From assembly GCF_002258215.1 (NCBI RefSeq), contig NZ_NEFY01000004.1, positions 248,001-312,000 of the forward strand: a stretch of DNA of 64,000 bases. Reading direction: 5' to 3'. The notes below the pieces were generated by a model, which did no database searches, was not told the origin of the DNA, and saw only the letters and a program-made list of their open reading frames with translations. Shown here piece after piece: positions 51,823-60,281 of the stretch (the first letter of the stretch is position 1; every line of letters starts with the position of its first letter). The position numbers and the translations under genes are program-made. This stretch comes from Marinobacter vinifirmus. GTDB lineage: Bacteria; Pseudomonadota; Gammaproteobacteria; Pseudomonadales; Oleiphilaceae.

Positions 51823-54144
51823 ATGATTTCTGAAGCACTGCATTTACCCCTGACGGGCCTTTTGGCCGCCCTCGCAGGGGGAGTGCTTCTTTTGGCGCTG
51901 ATGCAAAGACGCAAGCATCAGCGCCGACACCGTGAGCTCCAGCACGAGTTCTACGACCTTCGCAGGCAATACGCCTCCGCCCAGGAGGATTCCCGCGCAC
52001 AGCTTGATCAGCTTCCCGCCGTTATTCTGATTTTTGATCGCCAATGGCCGAAACTTCTCTTCGCTAACCGCCTCGCCAGGGAGGTTTTCGGGTGCCAGAC
52101 CGAAGAGCAGCTGATGGACCGGTTGTTTAGCAAGCCGGATGCCTGGTTGCTCGGCCCCCACAGCCTGGTGGATTTTGAAGATTGGCTGGCCAGCGCCCGG
52201 GATTTCGGTATGGCCCGGCGGGAGTGGTGTTTTTCCACCGGGCCGGATGAAAGCCTCTGGCTGGATTGCGAGGTGGGCAATACCATCTTTGCCGGGCAGC
52301 CGGCACGGTTGTTTTCCGGGGTGAACATCCACCATCGCAAGATGGAGAGCATCGCCGATAACCTGCGTGAACGGGCGCTGTTCGGGATCAATGCCGGCCG
52401 CCCCCTGGATCGCCTTATTGAAGCCGCGTCCAAGCTGCTGGAAGTTCAGATTCCCGGTACCCGGTGTATTGTTTCCCTTTACGACGAGCAGCGTGACGTT
52501 CTGGTTTCCCAGGGTAAGTCCGGCTTTGCCAAAGAGTTCTCTACCCAGGTACCGTCTGTGCCGGCTCGTTTCGGTGCTACATCCATCGGTTCGGCCGCCC
52601 ATACCCGCGCCAGGGTGACCACGGAATCCATCTCTGGCGACCACCAGTGGCAGGGCTACAGTCAGCTTTGTCAGGAGCTCAATGTAGACGCAGCGTGGTC
52701 TGAGCCGGTGCAGGATCAGCACGGAAACCTGCAGGCGGTGATCACCCTGTTCAGCTCGGCGCCCCGAAAACCGGATAGTGCGGTCATCCAGCAGTTCTCA
52801 TCGGTGGTGTCTTTGCTGGGGCTGGGGATTGAGCGTGAGCAGTGGAAGCTGGCGTTGGAGGCTTCGTCTGCCCACGAACGCTTCGTTCGCGAAATCAGTG
52901 TCGAGATCGTGAATGTGCGTGCCGACGATTATGCCCCTGGCCTTCAGGAGGTGGCTCGTCGCATCCAGGCACACTATGGCCTTGGTGCCCTGAATATCTG
53001 GCAGGTAGAGCCGGATGAGAATCTTCTGGTGCCTGTGGCCGGAACAGCGGGGCCGCAGTCCGGAGAGAGTGGCGCCAGCACCCTGCAGGTGACGGTTGAC
53101 TGGTTTGAAGGTGTCTTCCGCAGCCGGGAGCCTAAATATGTCATTCCCCAGGATGAGCTGTATGCCCGTATCCGCCATAGCGGGCCACCCAAGCCGGTGC
53201 TGGTGGTGCCGCTCTATAGCGATGCCGCCCGTGGCCCTTTGTTGGGACTGCTTACGGTGGAGTCCCGCCACCAGTATGTGAAGAAATCCAGTATCGAATA
53301 CCTGAGTGTGATAGGTTCGGTTATCAAAACCAGTCTGATCAATCGCCGTTTGATGACCAGGCTGTCTGATGCAGCCGATACTGAGCGCCGGGCACGGCAG
53401 AAGCTGGAGGGTGAACTGGATGTGGCCAGGAGTATCCAGATGTCGATGGTGCCGGGTTCCGGGTCCTACCTGCAGCAGTTCCGGGCCTGGAGTATCGAGG
53501 CCTGGCTTAGCCCTGCAAAGGCGGTTGGCGGTGATTTCTACGAGCTGATTACCTTGCCTCAGGGTCGGTTGCTGGCGGCGGTAGGGGATGTGTCCGACAA
53601 GGGTGTGCCGGCGGCCCTGTTTATGGCCAGAACGGTGAGCCTGTTGAATTTTCTGGCCCGTAGTAAAGATGGTAACCTCCGGGATATTGCCGAGGGCCTT
53701 AACCGGGAGCTGTGCCGGGGCAATGATGCCTGCATGTTTGTAACGCTGGTGCTGGTCCTGGTGGACCTGGCTTCGGGTAAGGCGGACATGCTGAGTGCCG
53801 GCCATACTGCACCGCTTCAACGATTTCGGGGCCGTCTGCCGCTGTTGTGGCGAGGGGAAGTGAGTGCCCCGCTGGGCCTTTATGACGATGTGCCATTCAC
53901 CGCCGCACCGCTGGACATCCCGGACGGCAGCAGTCTTGTACTATACTCGGATGGTGTAACCGAGGCCTTCAACAAGGACGGTTCGGAGTTCGGTGAAGAC
54001 CGGTTGCTTAACCTTGGCCACAGAGTGGATGGCTCGGGCGACAGCTTTCTGGCCCATATGCGCGGGCAGTTGTCTGAATTTACAGAGGGCGCCGAGCAGT
54101 CAGATGACATAACGATAATGACCATCAACCATCACGGCTTTTAG
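51823..54144 (+). CDS. SpoIIE/RsbU-type phosphatase with PAS and GAF domains
   Basis: 773 residues: one N-terminal membrane helix (GLLAALAGGVLLLALM), PAS (about 60-170), two GAF domains (about 187-345 and 355-505), a coiled coil and a C-terminal PP2C-type SpoIIE phosphatase (about 555-770) with metal-binding Asp motifs GGDFYE and GDVSDKG. It would dephosphorylate the STAS protein encoded downstream in response to a signal bound by PAS or GAF. Starts nine bases after the peptidoglycan-binding gene and ends two bases before the kinase gene. The cue is unknown. Confidence 0.92.
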   Translation: MISEALHLPLTGLLAALAGGVLLLALMQRRKHQRRHRELQHEFYDLRRQYASAQEDSRAQLDQLPAVILIFDRQWPKLLFANRLAREVFGCQTEEQLMDRLFSKPDAWLLGPHSLVDFEDWLASARDFGMARREWCFSTGPDESLWLDCEVGNTIFAGQPARLFSGVNIHHRKMESIADNLRERALFGINAGRPLDRLIEAASKLLEVQIPGTRCIVSLYDEQRDVLVSQGKSGFAKEFSTQVPSVPARFGATSIGSAAHTRARVTTESISGDHQWQGYSQLCQELNVDAAWSEPVQDQHGNLQAVITLFSSAPRKPDSAVIQQFSSVVSLLGLGIEREQWKLALEASSAHERFVREISVEIVNVRADDYAPGLQEVARRIQAHYGLGALNIWQVEPDENLLVPVAGTAGPQSGESGASTLQVTVDWFEGVFRSREPKYVIPQDELYARIRHSGPPKPVLVVPLYSDAARGPLLGLLTVESRHQYVKKSSIEYLSVIGSVIKTSLINRRLMTRLSDAADTERRARQKLEGELDVARSIQMSMVPGSGSYLQQFRAWSIEAWLSPAKAVGGDFYELITLPQGRLLAAVGDVSDKGVPAALFMARTVSLLNFLARSKDGNLRDIAEGLNRELCRGNDACMFVTLVLVLVDLASGKADMLSAGHTAPLQRFRGRLPLLWRGEVSAPLGLYDDVPFTAAPLDIPDGSSLVLYSDGVTEAFNKDGSEFGEDRLLNLGHRVDGSGDSFLAHMRGQLSEFTEGAEQSDDITIMTINHHGF

Positions 54145-54146
54145 GT

Positions 54147-54575
54147 ATGAGACTCAACGTTCATCCGGCAGACCCCGTCAGTTATGTGCTGGTAAACATG
54201 GCGGGTGAGTTTGAGAGGCATAACGTGGGTGCTGGCGTTGTACATGATTGCCAGGTAATCATAGACGAAATCTACGCCAACCTCCGGGCCCATGTGCTTC
54301 CTGATAACCCGAACCTCACCTGGACCATCACCCTTAACCCTGCCGAAGACCACCTGGAAATGGTGGTGGAATACCCGGGCCCTTTTTTTGATCCAACCCG
54401 GCCATTACCTGTGGGCTACAGGCACCCGGCCGTGCGCCCGGAAGGCGGTATGGGGTTGTATCTGATGTCGGAACTCAGTGATGATCTAAAGCACACATAC
54501 CATCGGGGCGTGAATACCCTGACTATCCGAAAGGAACTTAGCAGTAACTACAAGGAACATTCGTTATGCCGCTAA
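54147..54575 (+). CDS. RsbW-like anti-sigma/anti-antagonist kinase
   Basis: 142 residues of the GHKL ATPase fold. N box IIDEIYANLRAHV and G2 box EGGMGLYLMSELSD match serine-protein kinases of partner-switching systems (RsbW, SpoIIAB). It would phosphorylate the STAS protein and bind a target, classically a sigma factor, here perhaps a non-sigma effector. It lies between the phosphatase and the STAS gene and overlaps the latter by ten bases. Confidence 0.9.
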   Translation: MRLNVHPADPVSYVLVNMAGEFERHNVGAGVVHDCQVIIDEIYANLRAHVLPDNPNLTWTITLNPAEDHLEMVVEYPGPFFDPTRPLPVGYRHPAVRPEGGMGLYLMSELSDDLKHTYHRGVNTLTIRKELSSNYKEHSLCR

Positions 54576-54940
54576 ACATCAAGGTGGCCCAGGAAAGCGA
54601 CGAAGCGCTGGCCCTGATGCTGACAGGGTCAATAGACAGCGATACCGCACCTGAGCTTGAAGCCACACTGGCAGACATGGTGCACCCGCAGATTTCCTAT
54701 GTGGGCCTGAACATGGCCGGGGTGACCTTTATCAGTTCTGCCGGCTTGAGGGTGGTGTTCAAGGTGCTCAAGCAGATGAAGGCGCGGGAGGGCCAGCTAC
54801 TGGTAACGGAGATGAGTCCCCGCGTGGAAAAAGTCTTCGAGATTGTAAAAATGATTCCGGACCTGTCGATATTCGCCAGTCACCAGGAAATGGACGACTA
54901 TCTGGCAGTGATTCAACAGCGCGAAAGCGACGAGGGGTAG
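54566..54940 (+). CDS. STAS domain anti-sigma factor antagonist
   Basis: 124 residues of the STAS fold. The phosphorylation motif FISSAGLRVVFKVLK has two adjacent Ser (57 and 58), of which one is the likely switch residue. Unphosphorylated it would sequester the RsbW-like kinase. The third member of a complete phosphatase-kinase-antagonist set. Start overlaps the kinase gene. Confidence 0.92.
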   Translation: MPLNIKVAQESDEALALMLTGSIDSDTAPELEATLADMVHPQISYVGLNMAGVTFISSAGLRVVFKVLKQMKAREGQLLVTEMSPRVEKVFEIVKMIPDLSIFASHQEMDDYLAVIQQRESDEG

Positions 54941-54942
54941 GC

Positions 54943-55341
54943 ATGGCAATAATTCTGGACGGGTCGCTCGGTATTCAGCGTGATGAAGAACAGCAAATCG
55001 CGAATATTGAATGGTTCCTGTACGGCTTGCCGGACACAGAGGCCGCGCCGGAAGACGTGGTGTTCCTGAATGAATCCTTCGGTACAGACTCGCCGCAGAT
55101 GGTGAGCTTTACGCTGGAAGGCGAAGAGTATGCGGTTTATGCAGACTGGCAATCCGTGGCTGACCGGGCCAATGCCGTGTCTGTGCGGCAATTTTATAAA
55201 GAGTACGGATATATACTGTTGTCGGGGCTGTTGGAATCCAATAGTCTAAGCGATAAACCGAAAAAGAAGGAATGGCTGGTTCCTGTGCAATACTTTGATG
55301 ACTATGTGACGATGGTCAATAAGTTGTCGCACCCGGCCTGA
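54943..55341 (+). CDS. Unrecognised protein in the partner-switching operon
   Basis: 132 residues, no recognised family. Acidic, soluble, with alternating strands and helices and no signal peptide. It starts two bases after the STAS stop, so it is almost certainly part of the same transcript and may be an output or modulator of the switch. No start ambiguity. Confidence 0.68.
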   Translation: MAIILDGSLGIQRDEEQQIANIEWFLYGLPDTEAAPEDVVFLNESFGTDSPQMVSFTLEGEEYAVYADWQSVADRANAVSVRQFYKEYGYILLSGLLESNSLSDKPKKKEWLVPVQYFDDYVTMVNKLSHPA

Positions 55342-55376
55342 TATTTTCGGTCAATGAATTTGTCTGGAGACATAAT

Positions 55377-55649
55377 GTGGCCACAGTCTACGATCAGCAG
55401 TATCTGGAAACCGTAAAAGGTATGGCCCAGGCCGGTATGGAAATACGCCTGGTGGTGGGTGACAGCCTGCGACGTAAAGCCGGGCAGACGGCCGGTGCGA
55501 TGCCCGCAGAGCTTCGTACTGACGTATCGCGCCTTGCCGAGTGCACCCTGGAGCTGAGCGAATTCAGTGCCGAGCAGCTGGCTAGCCGTAGTGCTGACGC
55601 ATCGCCAGCCCGGACCACAACTGGCGCGGGTCATAAAGTGGAGAGCTGA
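55377..55649 (+). CDS. Small unrecognised protein after the switch operon
   Basis: 90 residues, GTG start at 55377 behind TGGAGA. The N-terminal half is helical (YLETVKGMAQAGMEIRLVVGD), the C-terminal third Ser/Ala-rich and probably disordered. Ends 19 bases inside the convergent EAL gene. No homologue recognised; reality supported by its spacing (35 bases after the previous stop) and by codon use. Confidence 0.6.
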   Translation: MATVYDQQYLETVKGMAQAGMEIRLVVGDSLRRKAGQTAGAMPAELRTDVSRLAECTLELSEFSAEQLASRSADASPARTTTGAGHKVES

Positions 55650-56467
55650 CGCCCGGGCTTCAGCACTTCCGGAGAGTGCTGTTGCAAGAACTCAACGGTT
55701 GCCGCGGATGGCAGGGGCGGTGATAACCAGAATCCCTGGGCATAGTCACAACCGAGAGCCTGGAGCAGTTGCCATTGCTCTCGGCATTCCACGCCTTCTG
55801 CGGTAACGCTTAAGCCAGCCTTGCGCGCCAATCCGATCAACTCCTGCACATGTCGGCGGCCGGCATGACTGTCGATTCCGGCGGTGTCTTTCTTGTCTAT
55901 TTTCAGTTCCCTGGCCTGAAACAGCTCCATTCTTGAGGGCTGGTTGTGGCCCTGGCCAAAATCATCCAGCGACACCTCAATACCGTAACGGGCAAGGTCT
56001 TTGAAGGCTTTTATGGCCAGCTCGGTATTGTCCAGCGGGGCGGTTTCGGTGAGCTCGAACATAATGCGCGGGTGCAGGGTAGACGACAGAATGCGCTTAA
56101 CCGAGCGCAGAAAACCTTCGTTCCCCACGCTGCCGGCGGACACGTTTACCGATACCGGCTCCAGGTTGAGCCGCAACCATGCCGGCCATTGGCTGATCTG
56201 CCCCAAGGCCTTCGAAAGCACGTGGCAGTCCAGCTTCGGCGCAAGCCCCTGTTGTTCTGCGCATCGAATAAAGTGGTCTGGCTGTTGCCAGAGTTTTGCG
56301 CTGCGCGGGCCGGGCCATCGGGCCAGCACCTCTACACCGCAGGCCGCTCCGGTCGCCACGGAGAACTTGGGCTGATACACCAGTGCCAGCCCTTCGGTAT
56401 CGATTACATCACGAAGAAAACCTGCCTGTGTTTGCCCGGATGGTTCTGAATTGGCGACTGATGTCAT
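55631..56467 (-). CDS. EAL domain protein (c-di-GMP phosphodiesterase-like)
   Basis: 278 residues, a stand-alone EAL domain with no sensor or GGDEF. The signature reads EVLARW instead of EALLRW, but the first Glu is kept. Later motifs are recognisable: FELTETAPLDN, LDDFGQGHN, LKIDKKD, VTAEGVE and GFWLSPPLP. It may hydrolyse c-di-GMP or act only as a binding protein. Placed next to the Tad and partner-switching genes, it fits a link to attachment control, which is inference. Confidence 0.87.
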   Translation of the reverse strand: MTSVANSEPSGQTQAGFLRDVIDTEGLALVYQPKFSVATGAACGVEVLARWPGPRSAKLWQQPDHFIRCAEQQGLAPKLDCHVLSKALGQISQWPAWLRLNLEPVSVNVSAGSVGNEGFLRSVKRILSSTLHPRIMFELTETAPLDNTELAIKAFKDLARYGIEVSLDDFGQGHNQPSRMELFQARELKIDKKDTAGIDSHAGRRHVQELIGLARKAGLSVTAEGVECREQWQLLQALGCDYAQGFWLSPPLPSAATVEFLQQHSPEVLKPGRQLSTL

Positions 56468-56563
56468 GATTCGGCCTTTGTTATGTATTATCGAATGACA
56501 TATTTTATGCCTGAATAATGCTTTGGTGTCAATTGCATCAAATGGCGGTAGCGGCAGTCCTTG

Positions 56564-56593
56564 TTGTCATTAGAGTCAAGGTAAAAATATACA
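56564..56593 (+). promoter_or_regulatory. Candidate sigma-70 promoter of the CocE-like gene
   Basis: TTGTCA (56564-56569), 18 bases, TATACA (56588-56593), 67 bases before the ATG of the hydrolase gene. Moderate matches; it precedes the core repeat at 56619. A divergent EAL gene begins 97 bases to the left. Confidence 0.35.
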
Positions 56594-56618
56594 TAGTCAT
56601 ACTATATTAATCAAAAAT

Positions 56619-56633
56619 CGGGGTCAGACCCCG
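56619..56633. repeat. Short core copy of the palindromic repeat
   Basis: CGGGGTCAGACCCCG, matching only the outer end of the full element and forming its own small hairpin. Lies in the leader of the CocE-like gene, 27 bases before the start codon. Confidence 0.7.
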
Positions 56634-56660
56634 GCCTGGAATGACAATAAGGAGCCCGTC

Positions 56661-58679
56661 ATGGCCCGTAACAACAAAATACGATTTCGGTTAGCAATGC
56701 TGGGTGCCCTTGGCCTCCTGTCCCTGGCCGGTTGTGGCGGCGATTCATCCGAAAGCCCTGCCCCCATTGCCGAGGCCTCTCCGGAAGCTCCCATGAAGGA
56801 ACAGCCCGGGGAGGTTGAGCAGCCCCGCGCAGTTCAGCAAATGATGACGCTGGGAACCCGGCAACAGGAGGCTGGCCAGGTTCAGGTGGCCACCAGTGAG
56901 TCGCGCCAATGGCAGCCATACGAAAGGGCGCCGGAGTTCAGCCATATGGTGGCCTTGCCCAACCAGGTGATCACTATGTCTGACGGTACCCAGCTGTTTG
57001 CGAAGGTGACCTTGCCGGGCAGCAGTGCTGATGAAGCCGCAACAGGGCCGTTTCCGGTGGTGTTAACCCAGACCTCGTACAACACGTCTCTGGGTAGCTT
57101 TGCGACTGCGGTTGGCGGGGCAAATGAATTTCTGGTGAGCCGGGGTTATGCCCACGTAGTGGTGGATGTTCGTGGTACCGGTAACTCGGGTGGTAACTGG
57201 GAAGCCTTCGGGGAGCGCGAGCAGCAGGATTACGGCGAAGTGGTGGACTGGATTGTGCAGCAGCCCTGGGCCCAGCCCCGGATTGGTGTTGAGGGGATTT
57301 CCTATCTGGGCATTACCGCTATTCTGACCGCCCAGCAGAATCACCCGGCGGTAAAGGCTGCGTTTCCGATTGTCCCCATCGGTGACGGTTACCGGGACAT
57401 TGTGTTCACCGGAGGCAACGTGAATGCCACCTTCATTCCCATGTGGATGGGGCTGGTGACGGGGTTGGGTGCAGTGCCCCTCGAGATGGCTCCAACGGAT
57501 CCGTTCGCATTCTTCAAGGCTCTGCCGGAGCGGTTGTTTGGAGCTGCCCTGGACTTCCAGTTGCCCACTATTCTGAAGGCACTGCTGGGGGAGCCGAAAA
57601 CCGCCTATGACGATGACTTCTGGGCAATTCGTTCGCCGCTGGAAAATGCCGACAAGGTGAATGTACCCACATTTATTGTTGGCGGCCTGTTCGACCTGTT
57701 CCAGCGCAGCGAGCCCCTGTGGTTTGAGCAGCTTAGCGGCCGGGTGGACACCAAGCTGCTGATTGGCCCCTGGAGTCACATTCAGGCCGCGGGAATTCCG
57801 GACAACGGTTTGCCGAAGGATGGCGTGCCAGATCTCGATACTCTGCGGCTGCAGTGGTTCGACGAATACGTGATGGGGCTGGATACCGCTGTGGCGAGCC
57901 AGCCGGATGTGACCCAGTACGTGCTGGGCCTGGAGCGTTATGAAACTACCAGCCATTGGCCACACCCGGACATGCGGGCGGAGCGATTCTACCTGGCCCC
58001 GTCTGAGGAAACCGTTCCGGCCATGGGCAGCCTTGTGCAAGAAGCTCCTGAAGCCGTGGGTGAACAAAGTACCATCCAGTACCCGCTTAACGGGCTGTGT
58101 TCGTTCAGCCTGAACCAGTGGACGGCAGGCTTTGTCGGCCTGATGCCGATTCCCTGCGCTGAGGACAACAGCTATGCAGAGGCAGAGGCCATCAAGTTCG
58201 AACTGCCCGCAGGGGAAGACGGGCTATACCTGAATGGCCCCATGCAGGCCGACTTGTGGGTTTCTACCACTGCCTTCGATGTGCAGATTTCCGTACGGCT
58301 GGATACCGTACACCCGGACGGCTCCACCAGCCCTATCACTAACGGCTTGCTGACAGCCAGCATGAGCACCGTCGATGAAAGCCGCTCCCGTTTCGTAAAC
58401 GGCGAGATGATCCAGCCCTGGCACACCTACAGCCAGGAAGATGTTCGGCAGCACGACCCCGGCGAGATTCGCAAGGTTTCCGTAGAAATCTTCCCGAGCA
58501 GTGCATACATACCACCGGATTCCAGCCTGAGAGTGTCAGTGAACACCAGCAACATGGCCCAGGGCATACCACCACTGATCACCACCCTCAAATCCGCCCT
58601 CGGCGTGATGACCCTGCACACCGGCCCGGAAACACCCTCCAGCCTGGTGCTTCCGGTAGTCCCCGCCGCCAACCTTTAA
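56661..58679 (+). CDS. CocE/NonD-family hydrolase lipoprotein
   Basis: 672 residues. Lipobox Cys25 (LAGC) after a signal peptide. The alpha/beta-hydrolase domain (about 95-430) has VDVRGTGNSGG, nucleophile Ser214 in EGISYLGITA, and His in GPWSHIQAAG; the C-terminal part (about 450-670) is the X-Pro dipeptidyl-peptidase C-terminal beta-sandwich. Members cleave acyl-ester or proline-amide substrates such as cocaine or X-Pro peptides. AAGGAG seven bases before the ATG. A second hydrolase of this lipoprotein type lies at 31358. Upstream leader carries the core repeat; ten bases after the stop a full copy begins. Confidence 0.87.
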   Translation: MARNNKIRFRLAMLGALGLLSLAGCGGDSSESPAPIAEASPEAPMKEQPGEVEQPRAVQQMMTLGTRQQEAGQVQVATSESRQWQPYERAPEFSHMVALPNQVITMSDGTQLFAKVTLPGSSADEAATGPFPVVLTQTSYNTSLGSFATAVGGANEFLVSRGYAHVVVDVRGTGNSGGNWEAFGEREQQDYGEVVDWIVQQPWAQPRIGVEGISYLGITAILTAQQNHPAVKAAFPIVPIGDGYRDIVFTGGNVNATFIPMWMGLVTGLGAVPLEMAPTDPFAFFKALPERLFGAALDFQLPTILKALLGEPKTAYDDDFWAIRSPLENADKVNVPTFIVGGLFDLFQRSEPLWFEQLSGRVDTKLLIGPWSHIQAAGIPDNGLPKDGVPDLDTLRLQWFDEYVMGLDTAVASQPDVTQYVLGLERYETTSHWPHPDMRAERFYLAPSEETVPAMGSLVQEAPEAVGEQSTIQYPLNGLCSFSLNQWTAGFVGLMPIPCAEDNSYAEAEAIKFELPAGEDGLYLNGPMQADLWVSTTAFDVQISVRLDTVHPDGSTSPITNGLLTASMSTVDESRSRFVNGEMIQPWHTYSQEDVRQHDPGEIRKVSVEIFPSSAYIPPDSSLRVSVNTSNMAQGIPPLITTLKSALGVMTLHTGPETPSSLVLPVVPAANL

Positions 58680-58688
58680 CCCCCGGCG

Positions 58689-58741
58689 GGGTCAGACCCC
58701 CGATACATTTCACCACTCGCAATGTACCGGGGGTCTGACCC
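58689..58741. repeat. Palindromic intergenic repeat, copy 4
   Basis: 53 bases, arms 58689-58711 and 58719-58741. The loop ACCACTC is the reverse complement of the GAGTGGT loop of copy 3, so this copy is inverted. Two arm positions differ from copy 2. It starts ten bases after the CocE-like stop and ends 31 bases before the next start codon. Confidence 0.9.
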
Positions 58742-58772
58742 GCTTTTCACAACAAGAAACTGAGGAGACTGT

Positions 58773-60101
58773 ATGACCACCAAAAACCATTTCCACAAAG
58801 CCGCGCTGGCGTCTGCGTTGCTGGCCGTCGCCCCGTTGACTGCGGATGCGGGTTTGTTGTCCGGCTTGCTGAATGGAGGTGCGCAGGAGCCCGCTGAGGA
58901 ACAGGCTGATAACCGCGCGATTCCCCAGCGGTACATTGTGACGGTGGATCCGTCCCTGTCATCGATTCTGGGTGTGGGTGGCCCGCTGCTTGCCGGTATT
59001 GAACAATTGCTGAATGCCGTTGGTGGTGGAAAGGTTCTCTATTTGTACGAGAACGTGATATCTGGCGCGACGGTTCAGCTTACGGACAGCCAGGCTCGGA
59101 TGCTGGAGTCCCTGCCCGGGGTTGAGCGGGTAGAGCCGGATAGCTGGATGACGGCCAGCGGTACGCTCACTCAGCAGAATGCCACCTGGGGGCTGGACAG
59201 GGTAGACCAGGCCACGCTGCCGCTGGACAGCCAGTTTACCTATCCTGAACTTGCCGGGCAGGGCGTAAACGTTTACGTGCTGGATACCGGTGTTCTCAGC
59301 ACCCACGTGGATTTTGAAGGGCGCGCCAGCGGGATGAACTTTCACGATGACAGCGGCCTTGCCGGACTGTCTCCGGGGCTGCCCATTGTGGGTGACCTTC
59401 TTAACCTTCTGCTGGGCGGTTTGCTGCCGTTTAAAAGTGAAGAGAGCATTTCCGCCTACTCGGCCGAAGACTGTAACGGCCATGGTACCCATGTGGCCTC
59501 CACGGCTGCCGGGGAGGAGTTTGGCGTCGCCAAGGAGAGCAATATTATCGGCCTGAGGGTGCTGGGCTGTAATGGATCCGGCGCCACCAGTGCCATCATC
59601 GAGGCGCTGGACTGGATGGCCGAGAACGCCGAGAAACCTGCCGTAGCGAATATGTCGCTGGGCGGTGGCAGCTCCCAGACCCTGGATGAGGCGGTTCAGG
59701 CGGTAGTTGCCCGGGGAATACCGGTGGTGGTAGCCGCTGGCAATAGTAACGCAGATGCCTGCAGCGGTTCGCCGAACAGAGTGCCGGAAGCAGTAACCGT
59801 AGGTGCAACCGACAACCGCGACCGCAGAAGCAGCTTTTCAAACCATGGAAGCTGTGTGGATATCATGGCGCCGGGCACGGACATCACCGCAGCCTGGTAC
59901 ACCGGTGATACCGACACCAACACCATCAGCGGCACTTCCATGGCATCACCCCACGTGGCCGGCGCAGTTGCCTTGATGCTGGGCCAGAATCCAAGCCTGA
60001 GCCCGGAGCAGGTTGACCAGGCCCTGAAAGCACAAGCCAGTACCAACCAACTGCAAGACCTCAACGGTTCGCCAAACCGCCTCCTGAACGTTAACCCGTA
60101 A
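58773..60101 (+). CDS. Subtilisin-family (S8) serine protease
   Basis: 442 residues: signal peptide ([16 protein letters not shown]), an inhibitor I9-type propeptide (about 45-125, [11 protein letters not shown] to PGVERVEPD) and a subtilase domain. Triad: Asp171 in VYVLDTGVL, His237 in NGHGTHVAS, Ser389 in [12 protein letters not shown]; Asn of the oxyanion hole is in [11 protein letters not shown] secreted, self-activating endoprotease. GAGGAG before the ATG is strong. It shares an intergenic repeat with the CocE-like gene upstream, and another follows its stop. Confidence 0.93.
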   Translation: MTTKNHFHKAALASALLAVAPLTADAGLLSGLLNGGAQEPAEEQADNRAIPQRYIVTVDPSLSSILGVGGPLLAGIEQLLNAVGGGKVLYLYENVISGATVQLTDSQARMLESLPGVERVEPDSWMTASGTLTQQNATWGLDRVDQATLPLDSQFTYPELAGQGVNVYVLDTGVLSTHVDFEGRASGMNFHDDSGLAGLSPGLPIVGDLLNLLLGGLLPFKSEESISAYSAEDCNGHGTHVASTAAGEEFGVAKESNIIGLRVLGCNGSGATSAIIEALDWMAENAEKPAVANMSLGGGSSQTLDEAVQAVVARGIPVVVAAGNSNADACSGSPNRVPEAVTVGATDNRDRRSSFSNHGSCVDIMAPGTDITAAWYTGDTDTNTISGTSMASPHVAGAVALMLGQNPSLSPEQVDQALKAQASTNQLQDLNGSPNRLLNVNP

Positions 60102-60109
60102 CCACTGCG

Positions 60110-60162
60110 GGGTCAGACCCCCGATACATTTGCCATGGTGAAATGTATTGGGGGTCTGACCC
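60110..60162. repeat. Palindromic intergenic repeat, copy 5
   Basis: 53 bases, arms 60110-60132 and 60140-60162, loop CCATGGT, with two arm mismatches or G-T pairs. Begins nine bases after the subtilase stop. Confidence 0.9.
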
Positions 60163-60198
60163 GCTGTGACGAACTGCACGCGGGCAATCCCCGGCGGT

Positions 60199-60258
60199 TT
60201 GTAATCGCGGGACGGGTGGTTATAATCGGCGCTGCTCAGGACGAGTGAGTTATAACCA
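60199..60258 (+). promoter_or_regulatory. vgrG promoter with overlapping inverted repeat
   Basis: TTGTAA (60199-60204), 16 bases, TATAAT (60221-60226): a perfect -10 and a 4/6 -35. A 9-bp inverted repeat TGGTTATAA (60217-60225) with TTATAACCA (60250-60258) overlaps the -10, fitting a repressor site. The vgrG ATG is 56 bases beyond the -10. Confidence 0.65.
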
Positions 60259-60281
60259 TCTAAACTTCAGGGACCGAAGTC

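Noticed and set aside
31285..60162. Repeat copies as a CRISPR array
   Set aside because: Copies are palindromic, kilobases apart and flanked by genes, with no regular spacers and no cas genes.
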